Part shown: positions 23,354 to 33,629 of the stretch, piece by piece
Position numbering within the stretch: position 1 is the first letter of the stretch
Layout: the number at the start of each line of letters is the position of its first letter
Source: Gracilaria vermiculophylla
Taxonomy: Eukaryota > Rhodophyta > Florideophyceae > Gracilariales > Gracilariaceae
DNA: 64,000 nt
NCBI GenBank assembly: GCA_019155205.2
Contig: JAHNZQ020000016.1
Coordinates: 1,082,008 to 1,146,007 of the forward strand
Reading direction: 5' to 3'
The notes under the pieces: model-generated
Told to the model about the DNA's origin: nothing
Databases searched by the model: none
What the model saw: the letters and a program-made list of their open reading frames with translations, nothing else
Translations under genes and position numbers: made by a program

Positions 23354-23519
23354 CATGTGGTGGCGTGACAAAAAAGCAGCAATGACTATTGACCGTCTTC
23401 ACAAAATCGGGTATCAAGCACCATCCTACGATTCCTTGCTCTTCCTTCACACCATTACCACTGAAACATATGCAACTTCAAAGCAATTCAAATATGTTTC
23501 GTGACACATGAAGCCCAGA

Positions 23520-24486
23520 ATTAGGTTGTAGAATGAATATAGAAAAAAACAATGCTCCAAAGATCTCGTGTGTTTGAAAAATCAATACGAGAGATTAAAG
23601 CAAGAACTCCAAAACTTCTGGACACCTCTTTTCTTGATATCCTCCAAGCGCTTTTGCTTTCTAGTCCCATACTCGTTTTGCTCATGATAAATTGGAAGTG
23701 GTGCATAAGAAACATCCAGAAAAATAAATCCAAGGCATTCATTCTTGAAGGAGCGTGACGCAGTGGAATAAAATTTTCTGCTGAGCCAGTAAATCTCCCC
23801 TGATGCATTTTCATTCAACCATTCAGAAAACTAAAGGTCGTAAGGGTCTCCCATTTCCAACGATAAGCAATAGTTGATTGGCAGATTGCATGCTGATATT
23901 AATCATCTGGTTGCTCTTGCAAATGTTTTTATATTTGGTGGTGTCTCAAGAGCTCTCCCTCCAGCGGTTTTGATGTTGCTCGTGTCAATCACAGGAGCTT
24001 TCTCTTTCGCAGCATGCGGGTTCTCGTCAACATTTGTACCGAGTTTGACACTGGGCAGAGGTAAGGTTACCTTTCTCTCTAGCTTTGATAAACTGAAGAT
24101 AGTCGTCAGAAATGTGAAATTTTGGCTATCGATTCTGCGAGCATCATCATTTTGAACTACTTTTTAGACCGCAGTGAACTGCTACAAAGATCCATAATAG
24201 CGTGTACAGTTTGCGTCACTGGTAATCAGGCAAGCGCGGCATTTGACAGTTGTTCTAGCAGTTCTACAAGGATCTGTGGACGATGCCATTGTGTACGATT
24301 GTTGTTGGTGGCTCTGGTTGATGTAACAGGTACAAATGGCCCTTGGTTGATGTGGACACAGTTCAACGCTGCCGGCATCGACAACATGAAAGGGATATCA
24401 AAACAAAAAACAATGGCAAAAGTTTTAACGTTTTCACATACTAACAAAGTAATTAAATTGGACCTTATACGAGATCACTGGTCAGA
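23520..24486 (-). mobile_element. Unclassified DNA transposon, fragment B
   Basis: The minus strand carries the same protein as fragment A at 9.4-10.2 kb. Upstream part: INQGPFVPVTSTRATNNNR, then TQWHRPQILVELLEQLSNAA. Middle: NIKTAGGRALETPPNIKTF. Then, after 23820, NENASGEIYWLSRKFYST and VQKFWSSCFNLSY. The DNA ends with ACTGGTCAGATA, and the Tc1 element at 24489 is inserted exactly at that TA. In fragment A the same ACTGGTCAGATA continues into further sequence. The family is unknown to me. Confidence 0.5.
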
Positions 24487-24488
24487 TA

Positions 24489-25762
24489 CAGTGCGTTTCA
24501 AAAACATACTACCCCTCAAAAGTGCGCCAAAACTGTACTGTATGCTAGATTTTGCACAAAGTCTATGTAGAATCGTTTCGAAAAGATATGTATACCGTCT
24601 TCTTGTAATAAAGATAGCTCGAGGTCCGCCACTTTCCAATCAAGAACAGCTTCATATCGTTAAGTCAAACGCCGAAAAACATTCCAGCAGTGCTATCGCT
24701 AAAACTTTGGAGCGTTTTAGGGTCATAACTGCTACATTTTTCAAAACTCCGACTCTTTATGGAATAAAACGATCTCCCGGGACGCCCTAAGAAGCTCAGC
24801 CCAGCAGAAAGAAGAGGAATTAAAAAGGAATTGTGCAAAGAAAAAGTATCGTGCAGAAAAATTGGAAACAATCTTAATCAAAACGTTTCTGAATCAACTA
24901 TACGGGGGCGGATAAACAGAACAAAGTTATTTAAATATAGAAAACTGAAAAAAACTTTCTTTCTCTAAGACCATGATAAAGCAAAAGAGAGTTGACTGGT
25001 GTGCTGGGAAAGCCTACTGGAAAGAAGATGGGGAAAATGTTATTTTCATTGATGAAAAAAGTTCAATCTGGACGGACCAGATTGCTATAAATTTTATTCG
25101 CACGATCTTCGGAGGGAATGTCACAAGTTTTATACCAGAAATTCAGGTTGAGGCTATGTAACGGCCTGGGCGGGCATTTTTAAAAAAAGTCTCACAGACA
25201 TTGCATTTCTTGACACAAACATGAATGCGGAAAAAGATCACGACGTTTTATACATTTATTTGCTGCCATTTGGTTTATGTCTCCACGAAGAAAATTTTAG
25301 TTTTCAACAGGATAATGCTATCGTTCACACTTCACCTTAAATAAAAAATTGTCTACAAGAGTCTGAGGCATCTGTTGTAAAGTGGCCAGCGCGCTCACCA
25401 AATTTGAACCCAATCGAAAACGTTTGGGGATTGCTCGCGAGGATAGTTAATGCGCATGGAAGGCAATTACAGACAGTTTTTGAACTCAAAAACTGTATTA
25501 AAAATTGCGGGAAATCTTTTACAGTTTCAAGTGTAAAAAAGAACATCAAATCGATGCCAAAACGCTGCATTAGCGTTATACAGCAAAAAAGATGCAAAAT
25601 CAACTATTGAGCGTCGCGCAGTAAAGATTTATTATTGATGATCATATGTTTTTGAAACGGTTCTTTGACTTTTTTCTGAAACCTATTTTTGTATGCATAC
25701 AGTACACATTTGGTGGTTTTTTTGAGATTTCACAGCATGTCGTATATTATTGAAACAGTCTG
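24489..25762 (+). mobile_element. Tc1-type (DD34E) transposon, copy 2, full length but mutated
   Basis: The element is 1,274 bp long. It begins CAGTGCGTTTCAAAAACATAC after the dinucleotide TA (24487-24488) and ends with the inverted CAGACTGTTTCAATAATATAC before TA (25763-25764). The transposase on the plus strand has a helix-turn-helix head (KHSSSAIAKTLERFR, about 24670), GRPKKLSPAE after a frameshift, FIDEKSSIW (first D, about 25045), QQDNAIVHTS (second D, about 25310) and NPIENVWG (E). Second D and E are separated by 34 residues. Stops and frameshifts inactivate it. Confidence 0.9.
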
Positions 25763-25834
25763 TAGACACTGGGTGAAATCTGAAAACCCAATTTAAGCAA
25801 GACCCAATTATGCCGATAAAGGGTCGAATCATAT

Positions 25835-27107
25835 TTGATCACCCCTCCAAAGCCACGGAATTGTCATACGGAATCCAAGGGGGTAGGAGGGGTGGTTGTT
25901 TGTATTCAAGTCCCGCCAATCGCATTTCTTCCAATGACGGGCATGACCACAATTCTCATGATCGTTCTCCTTCAACATCGCCGCCGACGAGCTGTACTTC
26001 CATTCAGAGAGCGATTATCGCCTCAAGGTGTGCGCAGACGTGTCAGACGCATCAGTCGCAGAGCACTTCTGCAGCCTTCTGATAGCCCTTTCATGCAGCT
26101 CTATAGGGCTAGCTGTGACCAATCTCTCATCACTTTAACAGGATTTGATCACCAAAGCTTTTTGCACATACTGGAACCATTCAGCTTAGAGTATGATCGA
26201 CATTCCCCGTACTCAGTGAACGGCCTTGTACGCCTTCTGCCACAGCGCGAAGATCGTCGAGGTCGACCGCGTTCGTTTTCAGCACTTCAGGCTCTTGCTC
26301 GTGCTGGCATGGCGATGAACAAGAGGATCGACTATGACGCTTTGCATGATTTTTGGCATCACTGCTTCAGTATGCTCACTGTTCATACGTTTTGCCAGGC
26401 GAATATTGCTAATGGTTCTCAGCAGTGAGGAAAAGGCACAAGTTCGCATGCCGTCGGAAGCAGAGTCTCGAGAGTATATGAAGGCGTTCTCAGACAAATA
26501 CTACTCTTTAAAAGATGTCTACGCAGTGGTGGACGGCCTTAAGATCCGACTGGAGCAGACAGGAGACTGTGTTACACAAAATCGATTTTACAACGGCTGG
26601 ACGCATGATCACTATGTTACGAACGTCTTAGTATTTGCACCAAGCGGAGTAATCATTTCTTGCGCATTAAACGCACCTGGGAGAATGCATGATTCAATGG
26701 TATCAGAATGGGGTGGGATTTACGAAAAACTGGAATCAGCCTTCAACAAATACGGAGGTAAGTGTGTTGTAGACTCGGCATTTTCTCGGGGGATGTACGC
26801 ATTCCTAATAAATTCGGCACAGGACGAGAGCGCAGCGGCATATGCTGAGCAGATTGTGCTGTTGCGGCGGGCGACATCGGCAAGACAGGCTGCGGAATGA
26901 GGAATCAGGGCATGTCATGGTTAATTCCCGCGTATGAAAGATCGAATGCTCTACGAAGATAGGGGCGAACGTTGTCTCATTTTAATGTGTGGAGTATATC
27001 TCTTCAACTACAGGTCACGTATGGTTGGCGTGAATCAACTGCTCTCCTCTTACATGCCCCGCATGGGGGCTGAAGCAGACTTTCCGGTGAACAGTATGTT
27101 GTATTGA
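25835..27107 (+). pseudogene. Harbinger-like DDE transposase of element H2, frameshifted
   Basis: The first frame (25835-26300) gives FMQLYRASCDQSLITLTG and FDHQSFLHILEPFSLEYD. A frameshift near 26310 leads to CMIFGITASVCSLFIRFARR and the core: VYAVVDGLKIRLEQ (first D), QNRFYNGWTHDHYVTNVLVF, NAPGRMHDSMVSEWGG and GKCVVDSAF (second D). After a TGA at 26898-26900 and a further shift the C-terminus reads DRMLYEDRGERCLILMCGVY and FNYRSRMVGVNQLLSSYMP and stops near 27107. The fold is the DDE_Tnp_4 type. It differs clearly from the transposases at 12 and 62 kb. Confidence 0.75.
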
Positions 27108-27112
27108 CCAGT

Positions 27113-27877
27113 TCAGTTATGCCTCCTGGTGTGCTCAGGGTGGGTAACCTCTTTGGCAACTAAAAGCATAATCATCTCCATGAATTGCGTGTGTCTTTTT
27201 GACTCTTCGCGCCTGCGCTCAGCCTCTTGTTTCCTCTTCTTCAAAGGCTGTACTCGGTCCGCATTGTTTTCCTCTTCTCTCATCCGAGCCTCTTCTTCCC
27301 GTCGTTGTTGATCTTGTATTAACATGAGCTTGATTACTGATATTAGATCATCCTCCTTGATTTGTGATCGAGTTGCACGACGGTTTACAAGTGGGCGAAT
27401 GATTGGTAAGTCGCTTCGCTGGGCAGGTGCTGGGCCACTTCTGTCAGGAAGGCTTTCACTTTCTGTCTCACTTCTGGATACGTTTGGAACTGTGGGATCT
27501 GATATGTCAGGAAGTATGGTACAAAGAAGTGCATCCTCCTGTTCGGCATCCTCGATTTCAGCGAGTTCTGTTAACTTATAACCAAGCCTCTTCGCTTTCT
27601 TGATGTCATCCGGGATGTTAGGATCTCCAGTAGGTATCTTCTTTCGATACAGGGTCGCCAACTTCTTCTTCAGGCTTCCTGAATTTCGTTGTATGTCATA
27701 AAATGCTTTACCATGATCTTGTGCTAACAGCTCCCACTCTTCTCTGTAAAGTGGTTGCAGCTGCTCGATGAGCTCCAGCATATGGTCTATTTCTTGCAAA
27801 GAGAAGCCACATCCGCGATTAGGTACACTTGGTTTTCCACCCTTCCCACGAGTCGTCTTTGCTATTCGGGAGGGTGC
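27113..27877 (-). CDS. SANT/Myb-like accessory protein of element H2, N-terminus in assembly gap
   Basis: An open minus-strand frame runs from the N gap to 27113, six bases from the end of the facing transposase. It begins GKGGKPSVPNRGCGFSLQE and LELIEQLQPLYREEWELLAQ, a trihelix/SANT-like head with the conserved W. Then comes SLKKKLATLYRKKIPTGDP, an acidic segment, and a C-terminal helix rich in E, K and R (QRREEEARMREEE, QEAERRREESKR) ending in EMIMLLVAKEV. Such proteins accompany Harbinger transposases. The frame is intact over about 255 codons while the transposase is broken. Full length cannot be judged because of the gap. Confidence 0.65.
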   Translation of the reverse strand, partial: APSRIAKTTRGKGGKPSVPNRGCGFSLQEIDHMLELIEQLQPLYREEWELLAQDHGKAFYDIQRNSGSLKKKLATLYRKKIPTGDPNIPDDIKKAKRLGYKLTELAEIEDAEQEDALLCTILPDISDPTVPNVSRSETESESLPDRSGPAPAQRSDLPIIRPLVNRRATRSQIKEDDLISVIKLMLIQDQQRREEEARMREEENNADRVQPLKKRKQEAERRREESKRHTQFMEMIMLLVAKEVTHPEHTRRHN

Positions 27878-27977
27878 NNNNNNNNNNNNNNNNNNNNNNN
27901 NNNNNNNNNNNNNNNNNNNNNNNNNNNNNNNNNNNNNNNNNNNNNNNNNNNNNNNNNNNNNNNNNNNNNNNNNNNNN
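27878..27977. other. Assembly gap of 100 N
   Basis: The fixed length of 100 suggests a gap of unknown true size. It removes the start of the accessory gene at 27113-27877 and probably the right end of element H2. Confidence 0.99.
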
Positions 27978-28361
27978 TCTGCCTACACTCTGCATTCGTT
28001 GGATTGCAAATGATTGGCCACAGTATATCTACATTAAAATTTCAGCTAGAGTTTTTTTCCCGTAATATGCATCAGCGTTGAGAACATATCCACCACACAC
28101 TCAAATTTATGCGGACTCACAGCAGGTCAACGCCGTCGCAATGTTGTTCTGAGCTTTGTATATATGGTTTTTAAAGTGCAGATGTGCAAGTAGGGATCCT
28201 TCAGTTTACGTTGTGTACGGGATCAAATTCCACACATGGGGTACGGCCATTTCCGTAGTAAATCTGCAATATTACAAAGGCTGCTATTGCAAAGAGGAAG
28301 GGGAAGACCTACACGGTTGCAAGGGTTTTGAGTGGAGGGGGTTTGGCACGTATCGCTCATA
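27978..28361. other. Upstream region of the SelO gene
   Basis: No gene is seen. It marks the change from transposon-rich to host-gene sequence and must hold the SelO promoter. Confidence 0.5.
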
Positions 28362-30176
28362 ATGAACCCAGCGCTAAGAACTCAGTTCCTGAGACAATCT
28401 GCATTTGCCATATCTGTGCCATTAACGACAAGGCCAACTACATTTCAAAGGAAGTTAAGCATGTCTACGAATTCCATCAAAAGGGCAACAGTTGGAATAT
28501 CGCGCCTTAAGTTCGAATCAACTTTCACAGAAAGCCTCCCCGCTGACACTCGGACCGATAATGAGACGAGACAGGTACGAAACGCAGCATTTTCTCTTGT
28601 TCAGCCAACTGATCCGTCAAGGGACGATCTCGCTCACGCCTGGAGACAAGCAGTACAGGAGGGGAACGTCAGAGTGAAAGAAACGGGGGATCCAGTTTTG
28701 AAGAAATCCCTTATAGCATGGAGTCCTTCATGTGCGAAGCTTTTTGATCTGAGCGACGCGTACCCGAGCGAAGAAGAAACGCAGTCCATCATAGAAGTTC
28801 TTGGAGGTTTTGGCCCCGTTTGGCCAGGTATGAAGCCGTACGCCATGTGTTATGGCGGCCATCAGTTTGGGAACTGGGCAGGACAGCTTGGAGACGGCAG
28901 AGCGATATCAATGGGGGAGTACGTCAACGAACACGGTGAGCGTTGGGAGATTCAGCTGAAAGGAGCCGGAAAGACTCCTTACTCTCGATTTGCCGACGGC
29001 CGAGCTGTCTTGCGTTCATCTATCCGAGAATTCTTGTGTTCTGAGTCAATGTTTCACCTGGGTGTACCCACGACTCGGGCCTTATCTCTCATCGGAACTG
29101 GTGCTGGTGTGGTCCGTGACATGTTTTATCAAGGTGATCCACAGCTAGAGCCAGGAGCAGTCGTGGCCAGAGTAGCACCGTCGTTCTTGAGGCTAGGAAA
29201 CTTTCAACTCGCTGCCTTCAGGGGCGATGAAGAGCTTCTTCAAGAAATAACGGACTATGCGATTGCTACTCATTTTTCGGACTTAATGAATCTACCCGAA
29301 GATTTGAAACATAAAGCTCCAGGACGATACTACGCGTTTGTCAGGGAGGTTGCGAAGCGAAATGCAAAAATGGTCGCCAAATGGCAAGCCATAGGCTTTG
29401 TACACGGCGTCATGAACACTGACAACCTCTCTATTCTGGGACTCACGATTGACTATGGCCCATACGGATTTCTTGATGTTTATGACCCAGAGTATACCCC
29501 CAATACTACTGACATTCCTGGTCGGCGATACAAATACGCTTCACAACCCACTGTCGCCCATTGGAACATATTGCAGTTTGCAAAATCTATGACGAGAATT
29601 TGTGCTGAAGAGGACATGCAACGAGTCGTTAGGGATTTTGAAGTTATGTATCAAACGGCCTACAGGACCGAGATGGCCAAAAAGATGGGCGTGTGTGAGC
29701 TTTCTTCTGAAGAAGATCATTTACTTTTGGCGGACTTCCTCGAAAACATGAAGCTGTCGAAGGCTGACTTCACGAATACATGGCGGGCACTGTCTAAAAT
29801 ATCCATGGACTCAACTGCAGATGACTGCAAACAATGGTGTGAAGAATTGTCTCTGAGCACAGATGATACGATGTCGCAAGCATGGAGCGCCTGGACTTCA
29901 GAGTATGTCGAGAGACTGAAGAAAGATAGAGAAAAGCGTTCCGCAGAGCAACGTGTTCGGATAATGAACGCTTCGAACCCTGTGTACATACTACGTAATT
30001 ACATGGCACAAACCGCAATTGAGAGGGCTGAGAAAGGTGACTTCTCTGAGGTCAAAGTACTATACGATTTGCTAACACGTCCTTACGAAGAACAAATGGG
30101 CAAAGATAGGTACACGAAAAAACCCCCGGCTTGGGCTTCCAAACCAGGGGTGTGCGTGAATAGCTGCAGTAGTTGA
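28362..30176 (+). CDS. SELO: Protein adenylyltransferase SelO (YdiU family)
   Basis: 604 residues from the ATG at 28362. SelO is a pseudokinase-fold enzyme that transfers AMP from ATP to hydroxyl side chains of proteins and works in redox stress responses of mitochondria and bacteria. Family segments are plain: GGHQFGNWAGQLGDGRA, IQLKGAGKTPYSRFADGRA, REFLCSESMFHLGVPTTRAL and the metal and catalytic region HGVMNTDNLSILGLTIDYGP. The protein ends CVNSCSS. The antepenultimate Cys occupies the position of selenocysteine in animal SELENOO. Residues 1-33 are rich in R, T and S without acids, suggesting a mitochondrial or plastid presequence; the ATG at 28461 would remove it. The gene is intronless. 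Confidence 0.95.
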   Translation: MNPALRTQFLRQSAFAISVPLTTRPTTFQRKLSMSTNSIKRATVGISRLKFESTFTESLPADTRTDNETRQVRNAAFSLVQPTDPSRDDLAHAWRQAVQEGNVRVKETGDPVLKKSLIAWSPSCAKLFDLSDAYPSEEETQSIIEVLGGFGPVWPGMKPYAMCYGGHQFGNWAGQLGDGRAISMGEYVNEHGERWEIQLKGAGKTPYSRFADGRAVLRSSIREFLCSESMFHLGVPTTRALSLIGTGAGVVRDMFYQGDPQLEPGAVVARVAPSFLRLGNFQLAAFRGDEELLQEITDYAIATHFSDLMNLPEDLKHKAPGRYYAFVREVAKRNAKMVAKWQAIGFVHGVMNTDNLSILGLTIDYGPYGFLDVYDPEYTPNTTDIPGRRYKYASQPTVAHWNILQFAKSMTRICAEEDMQRVVRDFEVMYQTAYRTEMAKKMGVCELSSEEDHLLLADFLENMKLSKADFTNTWRALSKISMDSTADDCKQWCEELSLSTDDTMSQAWSAWTSEYVERLKKDREKRSAEQRVRIMNASNPVYILRNYMAQTAIERAEKGDFSEVKVLYDLLTRPYEEQMGKDRYTKKPPAWASKPGVCVNSCSS

Positions 30177-30434
30177 CGTGTAAAAATGAGATACTGTAAA
30201 AGCATGCATGACCTGAACAGATTTGCGAAGTGCAGACCGACGCGAAAATCTTCGATCGCCCGCGCCTGGGCAGCACTTTCGAGCTCATTAAACAGAATTT
30301 GAGTTCCACAGGACTCCTCGAGGCAACACCACGTAGTCTTACTGCCGCTGTCTTCCTTCAGGAGTTTGCAGGTTTGGTGGTATCGAATACACTCAGTGTA
30401 CAGTTCTGTTCTGATACGACTGATTCTGAATTCA

Positions 30435-31030
30435 ATGAGTGAATCAAAGGAGGAAGCAGAAAACAAAGGCTACGACGACGACAGCGACGACTTCTTTGGG
30501 AGCCAGGACGAAGATGCACAATTTGAAAGAGAACGACAAGAACGCGAAATAGCGGCGGTGCGCCGTCACCACTATACCGCCGGGCTTCGCGAAGGAGCCA
30601 ACTCAGCTCGCGAGGCAAATCTTCAGCAAGGATTCGACGATGGCTTCCTTGCTGGCGCAAAGTCTGTTAGCAAGCCTGCGTTCCTGTAAGTTGCACAAAA
30701 GTTCTGCCTCCAGAAAGAAGTTGCTGACCTCACCTTGATCTTATGTGTATCTCGTTTATGTCGCAATGTAGTCTCGGAGTTTGTAATCTCCTCGAGGCAT
30801 TTTATTCCAAGAATGGTTATTCTGCGAATTCAAGTTCGACGCGGTTTGCGCTGGACGACACTGAGGTATTAACTAGAGATATCTGTCAGTTGAGCGAAAC
30901 CAAGTCTGATCTCCGCGCAAAACTGAATGATATACCTTTGGACACTACGATTTGCGTTGAGAACGCTGTACAGGCATGCGAGAAAGTTGCGATCATTGAT
31001 CTTCCATCGTACATGCAAAATTTCCCCTAA
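30435..31030 (+). CDS. YAE1: YAE1-like Fe-S assembly adaptor, two exons
   Basis: Exons 30435-30685 and 30772-31030 join in frame across an 86-bp intron (GTAAGT at 30686, AG at 30770-30771), giving 169 residues. The N-terminal half has an acidic DDFFGSQDEDAQ segment. The deca-GX3 region follows: HHYTAGLREGANSAREANLQ, then QGFDDGFLAGAK, the hallmark of Yae1 and Lto1. In yeast and humans this pair brings the cytosolic Fe-S targeting complex to the ribosome recycling factor ABCE1. The second exon (LGVCNLLEAFYSKNG) continues the helix. The gene lies 258 bp downstream of SelO on the same strand. AATAAA at 31092 may be the poly(A) signal. The splice is predicted, not proven. Confidence 0.75.
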
Positions 31031-31170
31031 GAGATAGGCAATGACGTCTAATGTGTTTGAGACTTAATGGCACCTTTGGAGTGTAGCACATGAATAAAAC
31101 TGAATGTCTATTGCAACTATACGTGTCGAAAAGTCCGCGGCACACTAGCATTTAGACCATCCTATGACCT

Positions 31171-32070
31171 TCACATGTTTCTCTTCATTCGCTCAAGCTC
31201 ACCTTCGACCTCTGGATCATAGCTGCCCTTAAGCTTAAACGGAGTTGCCCCAGAAAGTTGGTTCTTCATCTTTTGCAACTCGTCATCAATAGAATCGCTT
31301 TCAAGCGCTTTAAACTTGCTTTCTAGACTGACATCTGCTGATCCGCCCAACGAGAGTTCTCGAGAAACATCAGCCTTGACCTCTAGCTCTTCAACCTTTG
31401 CTTTCATTCGCTCAAATGCTTCGAGACCTCCACTAGTTGATACGTTGCTGAGCATATCATTGACTTTTTGGCTAGTCTTGGCTGTCCTTGCTCGGGCGAC
31501 ATACTGGTCTTTCTTTGATTTGGCTTCGCTAATTTTCATTTCGAGTTGCTGCATCGATGTATACAGCTTGTCGACGTTAGCTTTCATGCCCCCAATCTGG
31601 TTAGCAAGACTGACTTCCTGTTCATCTGCCGTCTTCTTTCGTGTCAGAGCCTCCCTCGCTAGATCTTCTTCACCTTTCTGTAAGGCTAATTGGGCCCTCT
31701 TTTTCCACTCTGTGCTAGTGGTTGCTGCTTGTTCTCGCTGACGTTCGATTCTCTTAAGGCCCGCACTGACCTCTGCGTATGCTTGACGAACTTTGACGAG
31801 ATCATTCTGCATGTCGGTAACGGTTTGTTTCAAAACCTTTTCAGGATCTTCCATGCCGGATACAACTTGATTGAGATTGGCTCGAATTACTCGGAAGAAC
31901 CTGTCGAACAGATTCATCTGAATGGTGGTAGACGGCGATTGTTGTGGTCGAGTTCGGCGCACGGGGGGGTTTGTGTACATCGTTTTGACTCTCCTTCCCG
32001 TGAAAGAAGACAATGTCAAAGGGCGAAACGGAGACGCCGCTCGAATAGGCAGTACATAAGCAGCACTCAT
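31171..32070 (-). CDS. VIPP1: VIPP1/IM30, plastid PspA-family membrane protein
   Basis: 299 residues from the ATG at 32070. VIPP1 is an ESCRT-III-related protein that polymerises on plastid inner-envelope and thylakoid membranes and is needed for thylakoid upkeep. Residues 1 to about 50 are rich in S, T, R and P without acids, a chloroplast transit peptide. MNLFDRFFRVIRANLNQ is the amphipathic helix that starts all PspA/VIPP1 proteins. GMEDPEKVLKQTVTDMQNDL and a long coiled coil follow. After SIDDELQKMKNQLSG a linker and a last helix (DPEVEGELERMKRNM) form the C-terminal extension that separates VIPP1 from bacterial PspA. It is convergent with the YAE1 gene and intronless. Confidence 0.95.
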   Translation of the reverse strand: MSAAYVLPIRAASPFRPLTLSSFTGRRVKTMYTNPPVRRTRPQQSPSTTIQMNLFDRFFRVIRANLNQVVSGMEDPEKVLKQTVTDMQNDLVKVRQAYAEVSAGLKRIERQREQAATTSTEWKKRAQLALQKGEEDLAREALTRKKTADEQEVSLANQIGGMKANVDKLYTSMQQLEMKISEAKSKKDQYVARARTAKTSQKVNDMLSNVSTSGGLEAFERMKAKVEELEVKADVSRELSLGGSADVSLESKFKALESDSIDDELQKMKNQLSGATPFKLKGSYDPEVEGELERMKRNM

Positions 32071-32076
32071 TTTCAA

Positions 32077-32870
32077 AAGGTTAACTGAGTAATTTCAGCA
32101 GTCCAGTCCGACAGAGAAAACTGAATCTTAAGAACCTCCTTGTTCGCCGTCAACGAGGTTTTGGGTCGGTGTACAAAAGGACTTGTCCTCTCAGTGGGAA
32201 TTTGATGCCTAGACCGATTAACGGACAGGCGGCTACGGTTTCTTGCTCTTGGGCCTTCACCTACTTCGTTGAACGCTGTTTGCTCTCGAATCTAAGTGTG
32301 CATTCCAGACCTACAACGCTGTTGAAGGTGGGCACCTTGAATAAGTCTGGGGTTCAACACGAGCGATGGCTCATGGCAAGTTCGGAGGCACCAGTGTGGC
32401 AGTGATACAGAATTCCGCTGCGTGAGGCACAGCGACAACCACAAATTGGCAGAGGGACAATGTATGGATCCACCTGGAACAATTCTGTTCGATTGGGGAT
32501 AGTCCACATCGATTTATTTTCTTTTGGAAATTCCCAAAGTCTGACTGAAAAATTTTCTTTCAGCTCCACGGACCACGGACCTTGGTGCACAGTGGAAACA
32601 GACAATGGTCGTTTATAAGCTCCGCGCTGACAAGTCTTCCCCGCGATTCAAATTCCGCAAGTCGTCACACGTGAGCTGTCTTTTACTCTGTAGATCCAAG
32701 CGACAGGGGTATTGCAAGCGATGACCTGTTCTTCCGCGGTGAAGAAGTGGATATTGTTTACGAATCCTGTTTTACCGGCGGGCTGTTCTATTCTGTTCTG
32801 TTGAGGTATGTGACACTTCTCGTGCTGATTGATTTTGCAATAGAAATAAGATATCAAGAATTGTGAAGAC
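32077..32870. other. Shared upstream region of VIPP1 and the first p24 gene
   Basis: About 800 bases without a supported gene lie between two divergent start codons. No TATA box or clear motif stands out. Confidence 0.5.
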
Positions 32871-33629
32871 ATGTCTTGCATGAAATTCATTTTCAATGCT
32901 CTACTACTGGCAGTCTGGCTCCATTCCGCTAGCGCTTTCCAGTTCATTTTACCAGCAAAGACGAGGAAATGCTTTAAGGAAGACATTCCGCTCAGTACCA
33001 ACACTCTGTTCACTTACACCGTAGCTCAAGGTACAGGAGAGATGCCCGTGTCTGTGCGCATAACCGATATGACCGGAACAGCAATTCTGCTTCGTCAAGG
33101 CGTTGATCATGGATTGTTTACGTTTCGATCTCCTGACAAAATTCCCAACGTACCTCAAAGAAACGATTGGTCCTTACGTGATGAAGACACGGACGATGAT
33201 GCATATTTTAGGGCAGTACCTGATGGTGCGGGCGATAATCGGGTTCCTTACACATTTTGCTTTGAGCATGTGTCCTCTCTACTCTTTCCTCATTTACATG
33301 TTCATGAACGTGCACGGGAGAGGCAAATTATTTTTAACATCAAGTCAGGAGCAGATAGCAAAACACAGGAGTACTACGATAAACTCGCCAAAGAACGGCA
33401 TCTGACAACAACGGAGGAAGCATTCCACATTGTGGAAGATCGCGTTTCAGAAATTGTCCGATTAGTTGACGAAATGAGAGAAAGAGAGCTTCGAATGGAC
33501 CACCTGAACAAACGGACACAGAAAATGATTACCATGTACGCAATACTAACATGTATATTAATCGCTGCAGGAGCAGCTTATGCCTCGTACACGACTTTCA
33601 CATATCTTTCGCAAGGGAAGCGAATTTGA
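32871..33629 (+). CDS. p24/emp24 family cargo receptor, first of a pair
   Basis: 252 residues. p24 proteins are type I membrane proteins that cycle between ER and Golgi in COPI and COPII vesicles. A signal peptide (residues 1-20, ending SASA) is followed by a GOLD domain that opens FQFILPAKTRKCF. The second cysteine lies in YTFCFEHV, and the two should form the GOLD disulfide. The luminal part includes a short acidic loop (RDEDTDDDAYF). A coiled coil (about residues 165-215, VEDRVSEIVRLVDEMRERE) leads to a single TM segment (about 220-242) and a short tail GKRI. The tail lacks a full KKXX signal, so it may need a partner with one, such as its neighbour. Confidence 0.9.
   Translation: MSCMKFIFNALLLAVWLHSASAFQFILPAKTRKCFKEDIPLSTNTLFTYTVAQGTGEMPVSVRITDMTGTAILLRQGVDHGLFTFRSPDKIPNVPQRNDWSLRDEDTDDDAYFRAVPDGAGDNRVPYTFCFEHVSSLLFPHLHVHERARERQIIFNIKSGADSKTQEYYDKLAKERHLTTTEEAFHIVEDRVSEIVRLVDEMRERELRMDHLNKRTQKMITMYAILTCILIAAGAAYASYTTFTYLSQGKRI

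Noticed and set aside
24489..25762. Loss of the third catalytic Asp in Tc1 (SPN instead of SPD before LNPIEN)
   Set aside because: In Tc1-type DD34E enzymes the third catalytic residue is the Glu of NPIEN, 34 residues after the second Asp. It is present in both copies, so the Asn is not an active-site loss.
32871..32873. Earlier starts for several genes offered by GTG or TTG codons (for example SelO at 28332, VIPP1 at 32076, second p24 at 34514)
   Set aside because: Nuclear eukaryotic genes almost always start at ATG; the next ATG in each case gives a sensible presequence or signal peptide.
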